Assembly (NCBI RefSeq): GCF_026151205.1
Contig: NC_087079.1
Span: 17,354,945-17,418,944, forward strand
Direction: 5' to 3'
Origin: Bolinopsis microptera
Lineage: Eukaryota > Ctenophora > Tentaculata > Lobata > Bolinopsidae
DNA length: 64,000 nucleotides
The notes beneath the pieces were generated by a model. The model did no database searches and was not told the origin of the DNA. It was given only the letters and a program-made list of their open reading frames with translations. Shown piece after piece: positions 43,640 to 56,350 of this stretch; the first letter of the stretch is position 1, and the number at the start of each line of letters is the position of its first letter. The translations under genes and the position numbers were made by a program.

Positions 43640-44174
43640 GGGAGCCGGGGGTCTTCATCAAAATTCTCTCGAAATTGACTTTATAGTGGTTTCTAATAAA
43701 GGGGAGTGATATCTACCAGCTGCTTTTGGTCCTATGGAAAAATATTGTTTCTCGCCGAAATAATTTCCGGTCTAATGTCAGTGTTTATGTGTAATAGTAT
43801 TGTGCAAGCAATTTTCAATCGCGCGACCTGAAAATCGAGTCAAAAATCTATCTTCTCCTACATTTTTGAGCAACATTCATAGGCCTTTTTAGACTAGATT
43901 TTCAAGCCTAAACATTTTTTATACGATTTTGAAAATCTAGGACCTTGTTTTTGACGATTTTTTGGGGTCCAAGATTTTTAGACTCGATTTTCAGGACGCA
44001 CGATTAAAAATCACTCGCGCAATACAATTACACATTTAAAGCGCTGACCTTAGACCGGCGATAATTTTAGCTAGGAACAATATTTTTCCATGGGACCAAA
44101 AGCAGCTGGTAGATATCACTCCCCTCTATCAGAAACAACTATAAAGTCAATTTTGAGAGAATTTTTATGCCCCC
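43640..44174. mobile_element. TTAA-flanked MITE (535 bp), haplotype B
   Basis: Counterpart of 23105-23650. Flanks ttaa at 43636-43639 and 44175-44178. Confidence 0.85.
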
Positions 44175-44509
44175 TTAACAGTAGAAACATTGAAAAAATT
44201 TTAGATTAATTAATATCATAAGCATGTTTAAAAAGAAATTTCAGATACACTTTAAAAGAGTCCAATGACATGCAATTCTTAATTTCAAGAGGCAGCTCAT
44301 TTCATAATTGAGGGCCAACTTTCTGAAACGATCTTTCTCCATACTGTGTATATGCTCTAGGTTCAGTCAAATAGATAAGATGATTATTATATACACATAC
44401 ATCCATCTAAATTCAAATTTAAGGTGCAGTGGTTAGTCAATCTTTTGTTGATTGTTGTGATCATGATAAGTTTTTTGTATCTAATAAAATTGTTTCAGCA
44501 TTTTAGCTT

Positions 44510-47500
44510 ATGGCTTCTGATAGTTTTACAGAAGAGCTCGATTTTGAAGATGACACTCAGAATGAACCTCAAAATGATGATGAATTCTATTGTGCCATTT
44601 GTTCTGACTGCTATGACGAGGCAAAAGAATTTATTGACCACATTCACTCCCCAGATCATGTGACACTTTGTAATGAAAAACTTTCATTACTTCAGGAAGG
44701 TGATAATTACTGTAGCATATGTCTAGTAAAAGCTGAACCAACTTTTGAAGATCATTGTTCTAATTCTGATCATTGTCAGTTTTTTGACTCAATGCGTAGA
44801 AGTACGCTTGAAACACCCTCACCCTCACTGAAAGTTGTTGAAGTTAGACTTCCACCTACGACATCAGATGTTCAACCCCTGCCTGTTAACAAACAACCTT
44901 CTAAAACTACCCCATTGCGGAAGAAAGACATTGCCATCAAAATGATTGGCTTGAATTACATTAAAAGGAAAGATAATGAATGGTTTTGTAATATTTGCCT
45001 TGAAAAGTTCAAGTCAGTTGAGACACATTGCAGCAAGGCAATGCATGCAATTCAATGTATAAAACTTTGTGATCCTGACCTGGCATATGAAATCAAAGTG
45101 TCTGCGACACAGAAAGGAAAAAAGAAAATAGTGTCTTCTATAATATCATCAAAGGTAGAAGAAATTTATGAGAAAGAGAAAGACACTCCAGAATACATAA
45201 AAACAATGATGGAGCTTGAAGGTGTCAAGCAAACAGATGCTGTAGTTAAAGATGGTGAAGAGGACCTTGATAGTAGCCCTCATGTTAATGCATCAAATGA
45301 AGAAGAGGATAAAAGCATAATTCAGCCCGAAATCATAAAAGAAGAACCTGGCCCTGTTGATCAAATTGATGACACATCAACTCCGAGTAATTCTCAGGAC
45401 ATTGGAGAAATGGTGTCCCTTTTTGAAGAAGAGGATCGCTCATTTATCCCAATGAATGATGAAATCACTGAAAATGATTCAAAGTCGCTGGAAGATGTTA
45501 AATCAGAGGAAAATAACCGTGCTCCAAGTAGAGAAGCCACAATGATTGTTGGGGCTACTCATCTGAAACTTAAGGGCCGCTCCTACTACTGTGGATTATG
45601 TGATATTATGTGTAAGACTTCTCTTGAATCCTGCAAGCTTCACATTACAAGCAGTCTTCATAGAAGAAGAATGATTAACAAATTTTCTTCCCACCCTATT
45701 CCCAATTACTTAGAGAAATTAAGAACCAGGGATGCAGCATTGTACAACAAATTGATCAGGAGTGAAGCCATGAAGATAGAAGTAGAAGAAAGGAAAACTG
45801 AAAGTTCAGATGATCAACTCACACGTGCAGGTAATTTACTTATTGTACAAAAATGGTTATCGTATAATTCCTGTTTAAAATACAATCTTTCTCACATTAT
45901 TTTATAATATGCCCGAATATACTGAAAAGCTAGTGACTTCACAACATTTATTCAGATCATGTTATGACGTTATTTTAATTAAGCCGCTCGGAAATTTCCC
46001 GCACATACACACACACACAAATTTATTGAGATTATAGTTTAAGATAGTAATTTGTTATAATACATAAATAATGCAAGGTAATTTTTCAGGAATATTGGGT
46101 ATTAAGAAAGTTGAGATGTTACCTGAGCCTCTTTTAAACGTCTGGGAAACTCCTTCTTGTGATAAATCTCTCAACCTTATGGAACTGGCCAAAAAGTGGG
46201 ACATAGAGAGTAATGCAAACATATTCCAGAAGCCTGCCAGGGAAGCTCCCGTTACAGGTATGCATATTTAAATGTATATTCAGATACTAACGTTAAATGA
46301 AATGTTGATGAAATATTGGTCAATTTGGTATTCTTCAGCTCATCATATTATAGATGAGTATTCTCATTAAGTGGGATCAGAAAATTCCATATTTACCACC
46401 ATTTAAAAATTATTACTGGCTGCTTGTGTTTCTGGGATTTGTTAATTTTTGATTGTTTCAGGTTCGAATAAGTCCACCATCAGTCCAATTCAGCCTCAGA
46501 TCGAAAATATTCTAGTCGGAGTAAAAACCGTGACTCACGTTAAAAACACAAACTTCCACTGTGGGTTATGTAACATCAAGTTTGATGTGAAGAACAAAAG
46601 GAACGAAAAACATCATGTCAATGGCAGACTCCATAAGAAGAAGGCCCTGGTAGCAGCCTATGGTCAAGATGTTGACCTTTATCTTCAACATCGTTCAAAG
46701 AAAGATGGCTATGATGCCTTGAATAGGATTATTAATCAGGCTTGTGTGCCATTGGAAAAAGAGGAAGTAGAAACAGAGCTTCCCTCTTCAAGGGAAATCA
46801 GAGCTCGACTTTTAGGTAAGTTCCATTGTTCTAATTCCAAAAGAACTGAAAATGAATAAGTGAAACAAGTTTTAATGCAGTGCACAATAATGGTATCCAC
46901 TCGGAGGACGATTGGTCCTTGTCTGCATGAAAAACTGATCTTATTAAAAACTAAAAGAAATATAACTCATAATTTGGGGTAGATTTTGTCAGACGAAGTT
47001 TGACCTTGTGCTGTCAAAATTTTGTACTGAATACTAAGAAGTATTTTGTTGTTGTGAATTTTAAATGTAAGAACACGACTTAATTAATCTATCCTTATAT
47101 TTAATTATGATTAATGACATTTAATTTATAATGCACTTGCCCCTGTCAATTCAATATCCCGAACAATATGAAATAGAATTAGATTCCATGAATTCTGAAT
47201 CCTATCACAAATGGTTAAGTTTTGTCAGTGACATAATATATTTTCAGGTGTTAAAGTTGAACAACTCCCTCTGCCAATGATAATTATGTTCAGTAACACA
47301 GAGGCTTTTGACATAAAGATGGCAATAAGTGAATGGAAGGGTGGTAAGAAAAATTCCGGAATTTCTTCTAAAGCTGAAGGTCCAACAGTATCTTCCATGG
47401 TCAAACAATCTAATAAAGACAATAAGCCAAAAGCTACTGTATCAGTAACAAAGTCAGAACCTGCTGTACCTGTTGTAGCATCTGATCAAGGTATCTTGAA

Positions 47501-49205
47501 AAGTCACATAGACCCTCAGGCATTTGTTCAAAAAGAAGTCCCTTCGCAACTTCCAACGGAGACTGGCAAAAGTCCTGGTGCAAGGAATATCTTCGACCTC
47601 TGCAAACCAATGGCGGACATTTCGCCTGATACGCCAGTTTTCAAAACTCCCAACTCGTCCACGCTGATAAAGAATATCGACATCGATGGACTCAGAAAAT
47701 CACTAGTTGACGCAGAGTTGGGTGAGTTTGTTCCTGTTGCTAAATCTATTCCAGAGAAAGATGCTGCCCCTAAAAACAAACGTAAACCATCTTCAGAAGA
47801 ACAAACCCCTAAATCGAGTATGTCTGCAGAAGAGAGAAAAAGACGCAAATCAGGTGACAATGTGTCAATTGAAAAGAGGCCAGCTGAAAATATTAAAGGT
47901 GACATAAATGAAAGCACCCAGAAACAATCCAACACACTTATTAATAAAGTTAGTTCGATTGCACCGATTGCAAAACAGGCCAGTAATGGTGCAAGAAGGA
48001 CTTACGATCAAGTTAGCAAGGTTAAGAGCAGTTATCAAAGTCCAAAGCCGACTATTATTAGAGCAAAGCCTCAGACACAGCAGACCAATGCCACCTCTTC
48101 TGATCGTCAAAATCATATTCCTCAAGCTCAGAGCAGTCAGAGTAACCCTGGCAGTAGTCGGCCACATCAACAAGGTAGCACTTGGAATGGGCCACCTAGT
48201 AAAGGTGATCACAGAAACCAGGCAAGAGGCAATTCCAGCAACAACCAGTTCAGTCGTAATGAGAGGAACAATAATGCAGTCAGAGACAATAGTGCAGACA
48301 GAGGTAGCAATAACTTGGGCAGAAATAATAATTTCTCTAATAACCGTGGCCGCAGTAACAATTCTCGTCCTCAATCCCAAGCAGGTGGAATCCCAAATAC
48401 TGATTACTCCAACAGAGGGAATAGTGGAAACAGGGGTAATAGCAGAGAGAATTACTCACCACAGAAAAACCAGAGTGATCCTGGATCAAGATTAGCAAAA
48501 ACATTTGATATTGACGTTGGATCCATGAGAAATACGAATTTGTCCTCTGCACTTGCCAAAGTCACCAACATCACTCCAATTAGCCAGGCATGTTCTGCTA
48601 AAATAAACGAAGCTGCTCAGAACATTCGTTCAAACAGCCAGAGTATAAATTATGCCATTACAAATGGTTTTCAAAACAACCCAACTCAGGGTGGGCCCAA
48701 TATGACCCAGCAGAATTTCCATGGAAATCAGTTTCAAGGTACTAACACCAGGCAGAGTAGTAACCAAGGTTTTGGTAACCAAGGTTTTGGTCAGGGGTCC
48801 AATCAGTCAAATGATTTTGTGAATCAAGGACACTCTCACAATCAAGCTGGTGGCTTGGGGAGCCAACAAACCAACTGGAACAACAACAACAACAACCAGT
48901 ACGGTGGTTTTGGAGGTAACCGAGGCGGTGGAAACAATAGCTTTAGAGGTAATCGAGGTGGTGGAAATAACGATTTTGGAAGAGGCAATGGAAGTGGGAG
49001 GGGTCACTTCAATCAATCCAACGTAGTGACCGGCTCTGACAGAAGAAACGATGTCCAGAACAATAATCCTGGTGGGGGATTTAACTTTGCCAACAACCGC
49101 GGCGGTTTTAACAACAGTGGGAAAAGAAGCAACAACACTGTACAAGACTCCTTCGGCTATGATGACAGGCAGAAGCGACAGCGAAATGATCACTTTAACA
49201 GGTGA
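44510..49205 (+). CDS. Multi-C2H2 (U1/matrin-like) zinc-finger protein with RGG/Asn-Gln-rich tail
   Basis: Four coding exons in phase: 44510-45830, 46090-46257, 46462-46815, 47248-49205 (TGA); predicted protein 1266 residues. Five C2H2-type fingers are visible: FYCAIC (about residue 26), YCSIC (about 67), WFCNIC (about 160), YYCGLC-x-LHITSSLH (about 360) and FHCGLC-x-HHVNGRLH (exon 3). The last two have the long Cys-His spacing of U1/matrin fingers that bind double-stranded or structured RNA. Acidic linkers separate the fingers. Exon 4 has a basic stretch (EERKRRKSGD) and then a long low-complexity tail rich in N, Q, S, G and R with GGNRGGGNN-type RGG repeats, ending RQKRQRNDHFNR. A nuclear RNA-associated role is likely but is inference. 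I cannot assign a named orthologue. The ATG follows a 5' UTR acceptor (tttag). A truncated haplotype A copy is at 23999-24270. Confidence 0.85.
45955..46040 (+). repeat. 3' end of a dispersed retroposon in a zinc-finger gene intron
   Basis: ttaagccgctcggaaatt followed by an (ac)n tail and ttattgagattatag. The same 3' sequence occurs at 55697-55770 with an (acag)n tail, so this is a truncated copy of that dispersed element. Confidence 0.6.
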
Positions 49206-49891
49206 TAGCACTTTAGGACCATGTCATATCTCATGTAGACATTTCATTTTGTGAATCAGATTAATGAACAAAATGTTTCATTATTTTAGATTGTTTTAAT
49301 TGATTCGGGTACGGTGGATGCTGAACACATAGATTTTATTGTAAAGATTTTTAACTCTTATTGAACAGATTCAACCTGAAATTCAATTTACAGTTTGCTG
49401 AGACCATATGGATTATATTTTTGTGTGCAATTATGACCGATATCGTCAACATCTTAATGATCGTGTCTGTATTCGTTAGTGATTAGTGATTAGTGATTAG
49501 TGATTAGCGATTGCTGTATTATGGAAGCGACAAGACTTGTATTTAAACTAACTATTTAAACCATTTAATAATCTTTGCTGTTTGGCACCCGCTAGTGACC
49601 TAGTGTACGACTTATCTACTTTATTTTTTAGACTTTGTTATAAAATTATTTATCTTTTGGTTTCACTGAGCTTCTAAATTATAACTTTGTAGGTGATCCG
49701 TGATTCTTATTACATATTATCTTAACCGTTTGTTAAACGGATTAAGAGTGGCCAAAGCTCATTATCATCTGCTGCACCTCATTTGGATTTATTCCAGAAT
49801 GCAGCCATTGGGAGGACCAAATCACTGAAAACAGTCAAATGGCACAATATCATATAACAACTTACAAGTAAACATAATTTCAAATAGGATA
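49206..49891 (+). other. 3' flank of the zinc-finger gene and 5' flank of GID8
   Basis: No coding sequence. A short gattagtgattagtgatta repeat lies at about 49480-49510. GID8 has the same orientation and its ATG is about 690 bp past the stop. Confidence 0.6.
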
Positions 49892-51240
49892 ATGGATGAG
49901 AGCAGTAATTGTGCAGTGTGGATGTCTAGGTTGGAGACCCTCCCTCTCTCCCGCAGTGACATGAACACTCTCGTTATGGACTATCTTGTGACAGAAGGCT
50001 ACAAGGACGCAGCTCAGGTCTTCATGTGAGTCACAATAATAATGCTCTTCTTCCAGAATAACTGTTATCTTATTCCAGAGGGGAGCTGATTGCTGTAATT
50101 AGTTCAATCTTAATGTTTTAATGTTTTAAAATTTCCGATCATAAAATGGGTGTGTTGCTAATGATTCCATGTAAATGATATTTGATACTGACACTACATG
50201 TGGAATACTTATTGTTTCCGGGTTTCAATATTTTCAACTCAGGGACGAAGCAGGAGTACAAAGTCCTATAAACCTGGAGAGCATGTCTGATCGTATCAAG
50301 ATACGGGAAGCTATGGACCTGGGCAACATCGACCTAGTTACTCAGATGATCAATGATTTTGATCCAGAGCTCCTTGACATGAAGCCCACTTTGTATTTCC
50401 ACCTTCAACAACAGAAGCTGATCGAACTTATCAGATCCAGTTAGTTCCTGTCTCTCAGAGTCTGCTTCGGATAGTGTCACTGCGTCAATATTAAGAACAA
50501 GTTATAAATTGTTCTTGTATAAATACAGAAACCACATAATTTGTAAACTCATGACAGTCATATTCTCCAGAAAACATTGAAGAAGCACTGTTGTTCGCCC
50601 AGACCGAGTTAGCGCCACATGGAGAGGACCATCCTGAAGTTTTAGCTGAGCTGGAGAAGACCATGTCCCTCTTTGCTTTCTCAGAACCTGAAAACTGCCC
50701 TTTCGGTGACCTCTTGAAACCTTCCCAAAAACACAAAGTTAGTATAATACTTACTTTGACTCTTATTTACAGTTTATTGATATTTTAAACATTTTTTTGA
50801 TTCCCATCTCCCGACTGTCTGTAATGTTATTTCCATGGTTTTAACTAAATAACTTAATACCGTTTGAGTGTAATAAAAAGATAAGTTAAATTAGAGTGAT
50901 ATAAATGTCTAAATTCTCAGGTAGCAGGTGAATTGAACTCTGCAGTATTGGAATCACAAAATCAGCAAACCACCACCAACCTTCACACCTTGTTAAAGAT
51001 ACTCCATTGGTCCCAAGACATGCTTACTCAGCAAAAGGTGATATTTCATATGTAACTGCCCATTTTCATGTTGAAATTAAATGCAGACCGCAGGGTTCCA
51101 AGTATTCGATAATGTTATAGATCCAATATGAATACTCTTGTCTCAATCAAATGTAATAAATGAACTTACCGATATATTTTCAGGTGTCTTATCCCAAAAT
51201 GGAAGACATTTCATCAGGAATAATCAGCAATTCAACTTGA
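49892..51240 (+). CDS. GID8: GID8 / TWA1, subunit of the CTLH (GID) E3 ubiquitin ligase complex
   Basis: Five exons: 49892-50025, 50243-50439, 50571-50737, 50921-51037, 51184-51240 (TGA). The product is 223 residues, close to the human 228. The N-terminus carries the LisH motif (LSRSDMNTLVMDYLVTEGYK, about residues 19-38). The CTLH segment follows (SDRIKIREAMDLGNIDLVTQ), then the family-typical LYFHLQQQKLIELIR and CPFGDLLKPSQ of the CRA region. GID8 is a scaffold that bridges the RING subunits and the RanBPM-type arm of the CTLH ligase, in nucleus and cytoplasm. All splice junctions restore frame. The gene is ordinary, with short introns of about 130-220 bp. Confidence 0.95.
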
Positions 51241-51798
51241 CAGTGCCTAACCATTGACTATTTGTTTGATAGGCCGTTTATATCCAACGCAACCAATTCT
51301 AGTCGAACACAGAAAATATTGTATCAGTTGTTGAATTGTGAAATGTAGCATCAAGTATAGTAAGGGAATCTAGAAGTACTTACTTTGATAATTTGATAAT
51401 CTGATGAGGTGTGTAGCCGGATGATGAGCTACTGCACTTGATAGAGCTGGAATGGAACAGAATATATTATGAGATGAGTTTGTATCGAGAAGTTTTAACT
51501 GGTAAAGATATCTTGCCAGCTATGAAATTATGAAAGACATGGGTGTTTGTATAGTTGCTCAATTTGTTGTCATTGCTATTGTACGCTGTTATTGTTAAAT
51601 TTTTGACTATTTTTTGAGAGTTACGATTTTGAATGATTATTGACTAAAAATACCTACTAATGGTACATCATATCTGAAGTCTGGACGATTAAACTGATTT
51701 ATCGGAAGTTACGGGCCGATTTAATAGAATCTAGCTCATATTGGTGGTTTCGCGATATCAGACTGATTAATTTTTAGTCGAACCTTATCCCATACATA
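51241..51798. other. GID8 3' UTR and flank
   Basis: AT-rich, no ORF or repeat of note. It ends at the left TSD of the palindromic element. Confidence 0.5.
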
Positions 51799-51859
51799 AC
51801 TTTAAGTAGAAGGGAATGTATGAAGGCCCGCCATCAAGTGACTCCCAGCCACTCACAGC

Positions 51860-52140
51860 ACGCCCCCAGGTCACGTGACAGCACGTCACGTGACGGATCA
51901 CATGTCATGTAACCACGTGACAAGCTCGTCAATCAAATGTCAAGGTCACGTGACATTTGATTGACCAATGAGGAGCCAGAACGTCATGACGAATCAATCA
52001 ATAATCCCGACTAAAGGATCTAAAGTCTGATTAAACGGTTGCCAAGCAGGTTCCTGTTATTTGATTACCGGGCACGTGTTTAGCTTAAGCATCATGTGAC
52101 ATGAATGTTATTGAACCTCGAGATCACGTGACAGGAGTCA
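51860..52140. promoter_or_regulatory. Cluster of TCACGTGA E-box palindromes in the left arm
   Basis: ggtcacgtgaca, cgtcacgtgacg, accacgtgac, ggtcacgtgaca and gatcacgtgaca lie within about 280 bp, with a ccaat motif at about 51965. They are mirrored at about 58920-59200 in the right arm. CACGTG is the bHLH core, and TCACGTGA is the extended TFE/MITF-type site. Function is inference. Confidence 0.5.
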
Positions 52141-52445
52141 CTTGATTACCCGTCAGAACGTCATGATGAATAATTCAATAATCCTGTCTAAAGGATCTAA
52201 AGTCAGATTAAACGGTTGCCAAGCAGGTTCCTGTTATTTGATTACTGGTCAAATGATTCTTCACGATTTACCCCGGTCCAGTCACCACTCCAAATAAGCA
52301 GAGGGTGACATAACGAAATGTGGTGTAGGGTTACCATCGCTCGACCTCCTGGAAATTACAAGTCTTATCATCAATTTTCTGACATTTAAGCAATAGCTAC
52401 AGTATCTGAACCACATTTTCACCCTTTAAGATATAACAACTGTTA

Positions 52446-52513
52446 GGTAGCCTAGTGGTTAGAACATCCGTCTTCTGCACAAAAGGTTCAGGGTTCAAAG
52501 TCGAGTCTAGGGA
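52446..52513 (+). repeat. tRNA-like sequence in the left arm
   Basis: A-box-like tagcctagtggttagaac and B-box-like ggttcagggttcaaagtc at tRNA spacing. The arms do not fold well and the acceptor ends do not pair, so this is a tRNA-derived SINE head or pseudo-tRNA. Inverted copy at 58543-58610. Confidence 0.55.
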
Positions 52514-52737
52514 GTAGCTAAGGCTCCATACCATTCACTATTATTAACTATTAAATTTGCTTGTTATAAATTTGATAAATTTCGAGAGACAAATAAAACT
52601 ACCGTTTAATTGATAATTTGTTGTTGTCAACATTATAATCATAAATTGAAATCATCAAGAGTAAGATTGGGTACATGAATCATTGTATAACAGTTGCACG
52701 TTAATGGTGTTCTAGTACAGGTAGTTAGTTCCACCAA

Positions 52738-53452
52738 CTACTTATTCAGATAAAGTTTGAGAATCTTATCGACAATAGTTGTGTTTTCGTTCATCAGTTT
52801 GTTTACATCAGATAGACTTGTAGTGGTGATAACTGCATCCAATAGAGATCGTTCTTCCAAACTTAAAATATCTGTTAGGTCTTCTCCGCTGTCAATTAAA
52901 CGCTGCTTCAAGACAACAAACAATTCGGTTTTCATCATGTATGAGAATAAAATGTCAAAACATTTATTTTGCTCTTTACACAATTTACTTTGTAACAGGA
53001 CGTCTAGAGATTTAAGTAAACTCGATATCTTTTTACTGTTTGGTTGTTTGATTGGTACTCCTTTCCGCTTGCCTACGTGTTGCCAGTCAGTATCAGATTC
53101 TAACTCTTTAGCATTATATTCTTTGTTGGACTCATCATCGCTACTTGTTACACCACTAAATTCATCATCACCACTACCTGGTACATCAGAGTTAGAACCA
53201 CCTTGCTGAGATTCTTCAGAAACTATTGTATCAGCATCTGAACATACAGAATCAGGACCCTCCATTTTGACATCAGTCACATCTGAGTTAGCTTTTGACA
53301 GCGGCAGTAAAATTGCAGAACTTTCATCTGACTCTCGCGAGAGTCAGATGAAAGTTCTCTCGGTTCTCTCGATGATACCTACTAATGTGTGAGGACAGAC
53401 TATATTTATTGGCAAAAGACTTGTCACAGAATGAGCAGGTTACAGAATTCAT
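52738..53452 (-). pseudogene. C2H2 zinc-finger gene of the palindromic element, left copy (frameshifted)
   Basis: Same gene as 57628-58317 on the opposite strand. Its start (MNSVTCSFCDKSFANKY) lies at 53452 leftwards and the 3' part (from MTDVKMEGPD, 53280 to 52738) is open. Between them a 25-bp insertion near 53318-53360 forms a perfect local palindrome (agaactttcatctgactctcg and its complement), shifts the frame and creates an early stop. The change looks like a local foldback replication slip. Confidence 0.85.
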
Positions 53453-53504
53453 AACTGCAGTACAAACGTTTTATAATGCTATGCAACAACCATTATATAG
53501 CAAT

Positions 53505-53790
53505 AATCGCATAAAATCGCAAATAATCGCAAATAATCGCATATAATCGCATATAATAGCATATAATAGCATATAATGGCATAAAATTGCAAATAATCGC
53601 ATATAATTGCAAAATAATTCCACAAAATAGCATATAATAGCATATAATCGCATATAATCGCATATAATAGCATATAATAGCATATAATCACATTTAATCA
53701 CATATATAATCACGTATATTATCTCTTAAAATCACATTTTATTATTTATACTCGCAAATAATTGCATATAATTGCAAATAATCGCATATA
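53505..53790. repeat. 10-bp helically phased AT repeats, left arm block 1
   Basis: Units of the type atataatcgc / atataatagc at about 10-bp spacing. Similar blocks are at 54337-54445, 55800-56180, 56640-56762 and 57320-57590. The frames YAIICDYMLL read through them are an artefact of the period. Confidence 0.85.
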
Positions 53791-54152
53791 GTAGCAGGGT
53801 GAATATGATCCAACTTACGCATTCAACCTATTAAAGATCTTTTCAAAGATTTATTTTCATGCTGATTGCCAAGCATCATCCTGGAGATGGAACTGTAACT
53901 CTTGAGTCTACCAAAGACTGCACCCAACATGTAGGAATACTTCCTAGTGGGGACATTAAAGGACCACACCAGACAGGACAAGGAGATCATGGTAAATTCT
54001 ACGTCAACTAGTCAGACGGAGATCATCTTCGAGATCTATCACTTTCTGGATTATCATTCATAACCAGTAGTCAGCGCACCATTGATTTCTGCTTTCAAAT
54101 GATAACTGCTAATACTCTTGTCGATTTTATTGCACAGAAACCAGCATTTGAC

Positions 54153-54212
54153 CGGGACCGGGACCGGGAATAGCTCAAAATTGTCAATCCCGGTACCGGG
54201 AATCCCGGTCGA
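54153..54212. repeat. GGGACC / CCGGTACCGGG short palindromic repeats
   Basis: Three cgggac units, then after a short spacer tcccggtaccgggaatcccgg, giving a strong stem. Mirrored at 56888-56962 in the right arm. Confidence 0.7.
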
Positions 54213-54699
54213 TTACTGGTGCATGCAGCTGGCCAGGTTTAGGTATCAGGTGATTTTTCCTGCAATTTGGTAGTTGTGAAACATCACCTTGGATTTCTGT
54301 TGTCACAAAACGTACCTTTTTAGACCTTTTCTCAAAGCATATAATAGCATATAATAGCATATAATCGCATATAATAGCATATAATAGCATATAATAGCAT
54401 ATAATAGCATATAATAGCATATAATCGCATATAATCGCATGTAATATCATTCGAGATCACATATATAATCCATTGGGTGGGCGAAAATTGTCCCCCGACA
54501 ATTGACCCCCCGATAATTGACCCCTCGACAATTGACCCCTCGACAATTGACCCCCCCGACAATGTAACTCAATACAACATCACCTCATACCATACTCCTC
54601 ACGGTTCTCTTGATATAGGAAGAATGCACCTTTGTTGTGGTGTGCCACACTCCACATGAATAGATTCTTGGAAAATTCAGATGCTCTCCCCATAGCTAG

Positions 54700-54777
54700 T
54701 GGCACAGACGGGAATCGAACCCGGGACCCTGTGAATGCGAGACATTTCACAAGCAGGCAGACTAAAGAACTGTGCCA
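54700..54777 (-). repeat. tRNA-like sequence in the loop
   Basis: On the minus strand a 7-bp acceptor stem pairs perfectly (tggcaca / tgtgcca), and a T-arm with loop ttcgatt sits in gggttcgattccc. The anticodon region is an abnormal long hairpin (tgtga..tcaca), so it is a tRNA-derived SINE or pseudo-tRNA, not a functional tRNA. Confidence 0.55.
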
Positions 54778-54949
54778 CATAGCCATTTATAACTATAATG
54801 TATTATTTTAAACTGACAAGCTCGTAAATGAAATGTCAAGGTTACGTGACAAGTTAATTGACCAATAAGAAGCAAGTACGTTATAATAGCAACCGTCACG
54901 TGATATTCGTAACGATCTTGTTAAACATGTTCATATTTTCATTTTAACA

Positions 54950-55050
54950 GCGGTCCATCTGGAGCCTCAGGTTAGTGAGTTAACGGCAACTTTCCTATGC
55001 AGGACAATGCGGGTTCAAATCCCGCCTAGCCTACTTCTCCAGATGGATCG
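54950..55050 (+). repeat. Hairpin with tRNA-type T-arm in the loop
   Basis: A perfect T-arm gcggg-ttcaaat-cccgc lies inside a larger stem formed by agcggtccatctgga and tccagatggatcgct. The rest does not fold as a tRNA. Confidence 0.45.
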
Positions 55051-55154
55051 CTCTTTTAAAACATTTAATTTTATCTATTTAAACGTAACGACCATTGGTA
55101 TTCATTTAAATGCGATTATAAAATATTATATGCTATTATATGCGATTATATGAA

Positions 55155-55770
55155 TATACTAGTGTAACCCGGCCTTCGGCCGGGATTTCACTGCCGCAGT
55201 TAAAAAGGGTAGGATAATTCACCCGTTGAGTCAAAACCTGCATTAGGTGAGCAATTCTATTCGGAGTGCCCTCACGTATCCAATGGTATCTTAAACAATA
55301 GTAATAGTATCTTAAACAATAATCAATAGAAATCAACCCTTAACACCACACCCGCCTATCATATTTGTGAACACGCATAACATTGTCGTATGAAAGTATG
55401 AACTCTCTCTCTGCAGTCCAAACAGTGCCCCCTCCCCTAATAAGATTATAAGATTATAGTATAGACAGCGAATCTTACACGGGTAACTCAATTACACTAA
55501 TTATGCAGCTACATATGCGAGCCCCGTAACTCTTACCGTTGTGCTCAAGCCATTTTATGTAACATTTATGGTACAAAATCATCAATTAAACCACTTACCA
55601 ACGACCGATTTAAAAAACCTTTATCATTTAACTTCGTCAGAGTTTTGTCGGCACTTTACCGAAAAAATCAGTCCCGCAACTCTTACCGTTTTCTTGATTA
55701 AGCCGCTCGGAAATTACAAACAGACAGACAGACAGACAGAAAACACACATTCTGGGATTATTAGTTAGAT
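55155..55770 (+). mobile_element. Dispersed retroposon (about 0.6 kb) in the loop
   Basis: Starts near tactagtgtaacccggc with the hairpin cccggcc-ttc-ggccggg. It ends with ttaagccgctcggaaatt, an (acag)n tail and ggattattag. The 3' end recurs in the zinc-finger gene intron (45955-46040), which supports a SINE or truncated LINE family. Internal repeat of ccgtaactcttaccgtt / cccgcaactcttaccgtt. Confidence 0.6.
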
Positions 55771-55799
55771 GTTGGAGATGGAACTATAACTCTTGAGTC

Positions 55800-56180
55800 T
55801 ACCGAATGCGATTATATATGCTATTATATGCTATTATAAGCTATCATATGCGATTATATGATATTATATAATGCTATTATATGCGATTATATGATATTAT
55901 ATGCTATTATATGCAATTATATGCTGGCGATTGAACTGTAATTCTTGAGTCTCTCTATATGATATTATATAATGCTATTATATGCGATTATATGATATTA
56001 TATGCTATTATATGTGCAATTATATGCTGGCGATTGAACTGTAATTCTTGAGTCTCCGAATGCGATTGTATGTTATTATTATATGCTATTATATGCAATT
56101 ATATGCTATTATATGCTATTATATGCTATTATATGCTATTATATGATATTATATGATATTATATGCTATTATTTGCGATT
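55800..56180. repeat. 10-bp AT repeats in the loop
   Basis: tatatgctat / tatatgcgat units, including two copies of a larger ~90-bp segment with ctggcgattgaactgtaa. Confidence 0.85.
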
Positions 56181-56185
56181 ATTTT

Positions 56186-56350
56186 CAGTATTCATTCAGT
56201 ATTCATTCAGTATTCATTCAGTATTCATTCAGTATTCATTCAGTATTCATTCAGTATTCATTCAGTATTCATTCAGTATTCATTCAGTATTCATTCAGTA
56301 TCCATTCAGTATTCATTTAGTATTCATTCAGTATTCATTCAGTATTCGGC
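56186..56350. repeat. 11-bp tandem repeat (tattcattcag), about 15 copies
   Basis: Near-perfect 11-bp units bordering the right arm. Confidence 0.9.

Noticed and set aside
48807-49211. Antisense ORF over the glycine/asparagine-rich tail of the zinc-finger protein
   Set aside because: Shadow of low-complexity coding sequence; also 47528-47935 and 47865-48380.
54700-54777. Functional tRNA gene
   Set aside because: Acceptor and T-arm are good, but the anticodon arm is an abnormal long hairpin without a normal 7-base loop.
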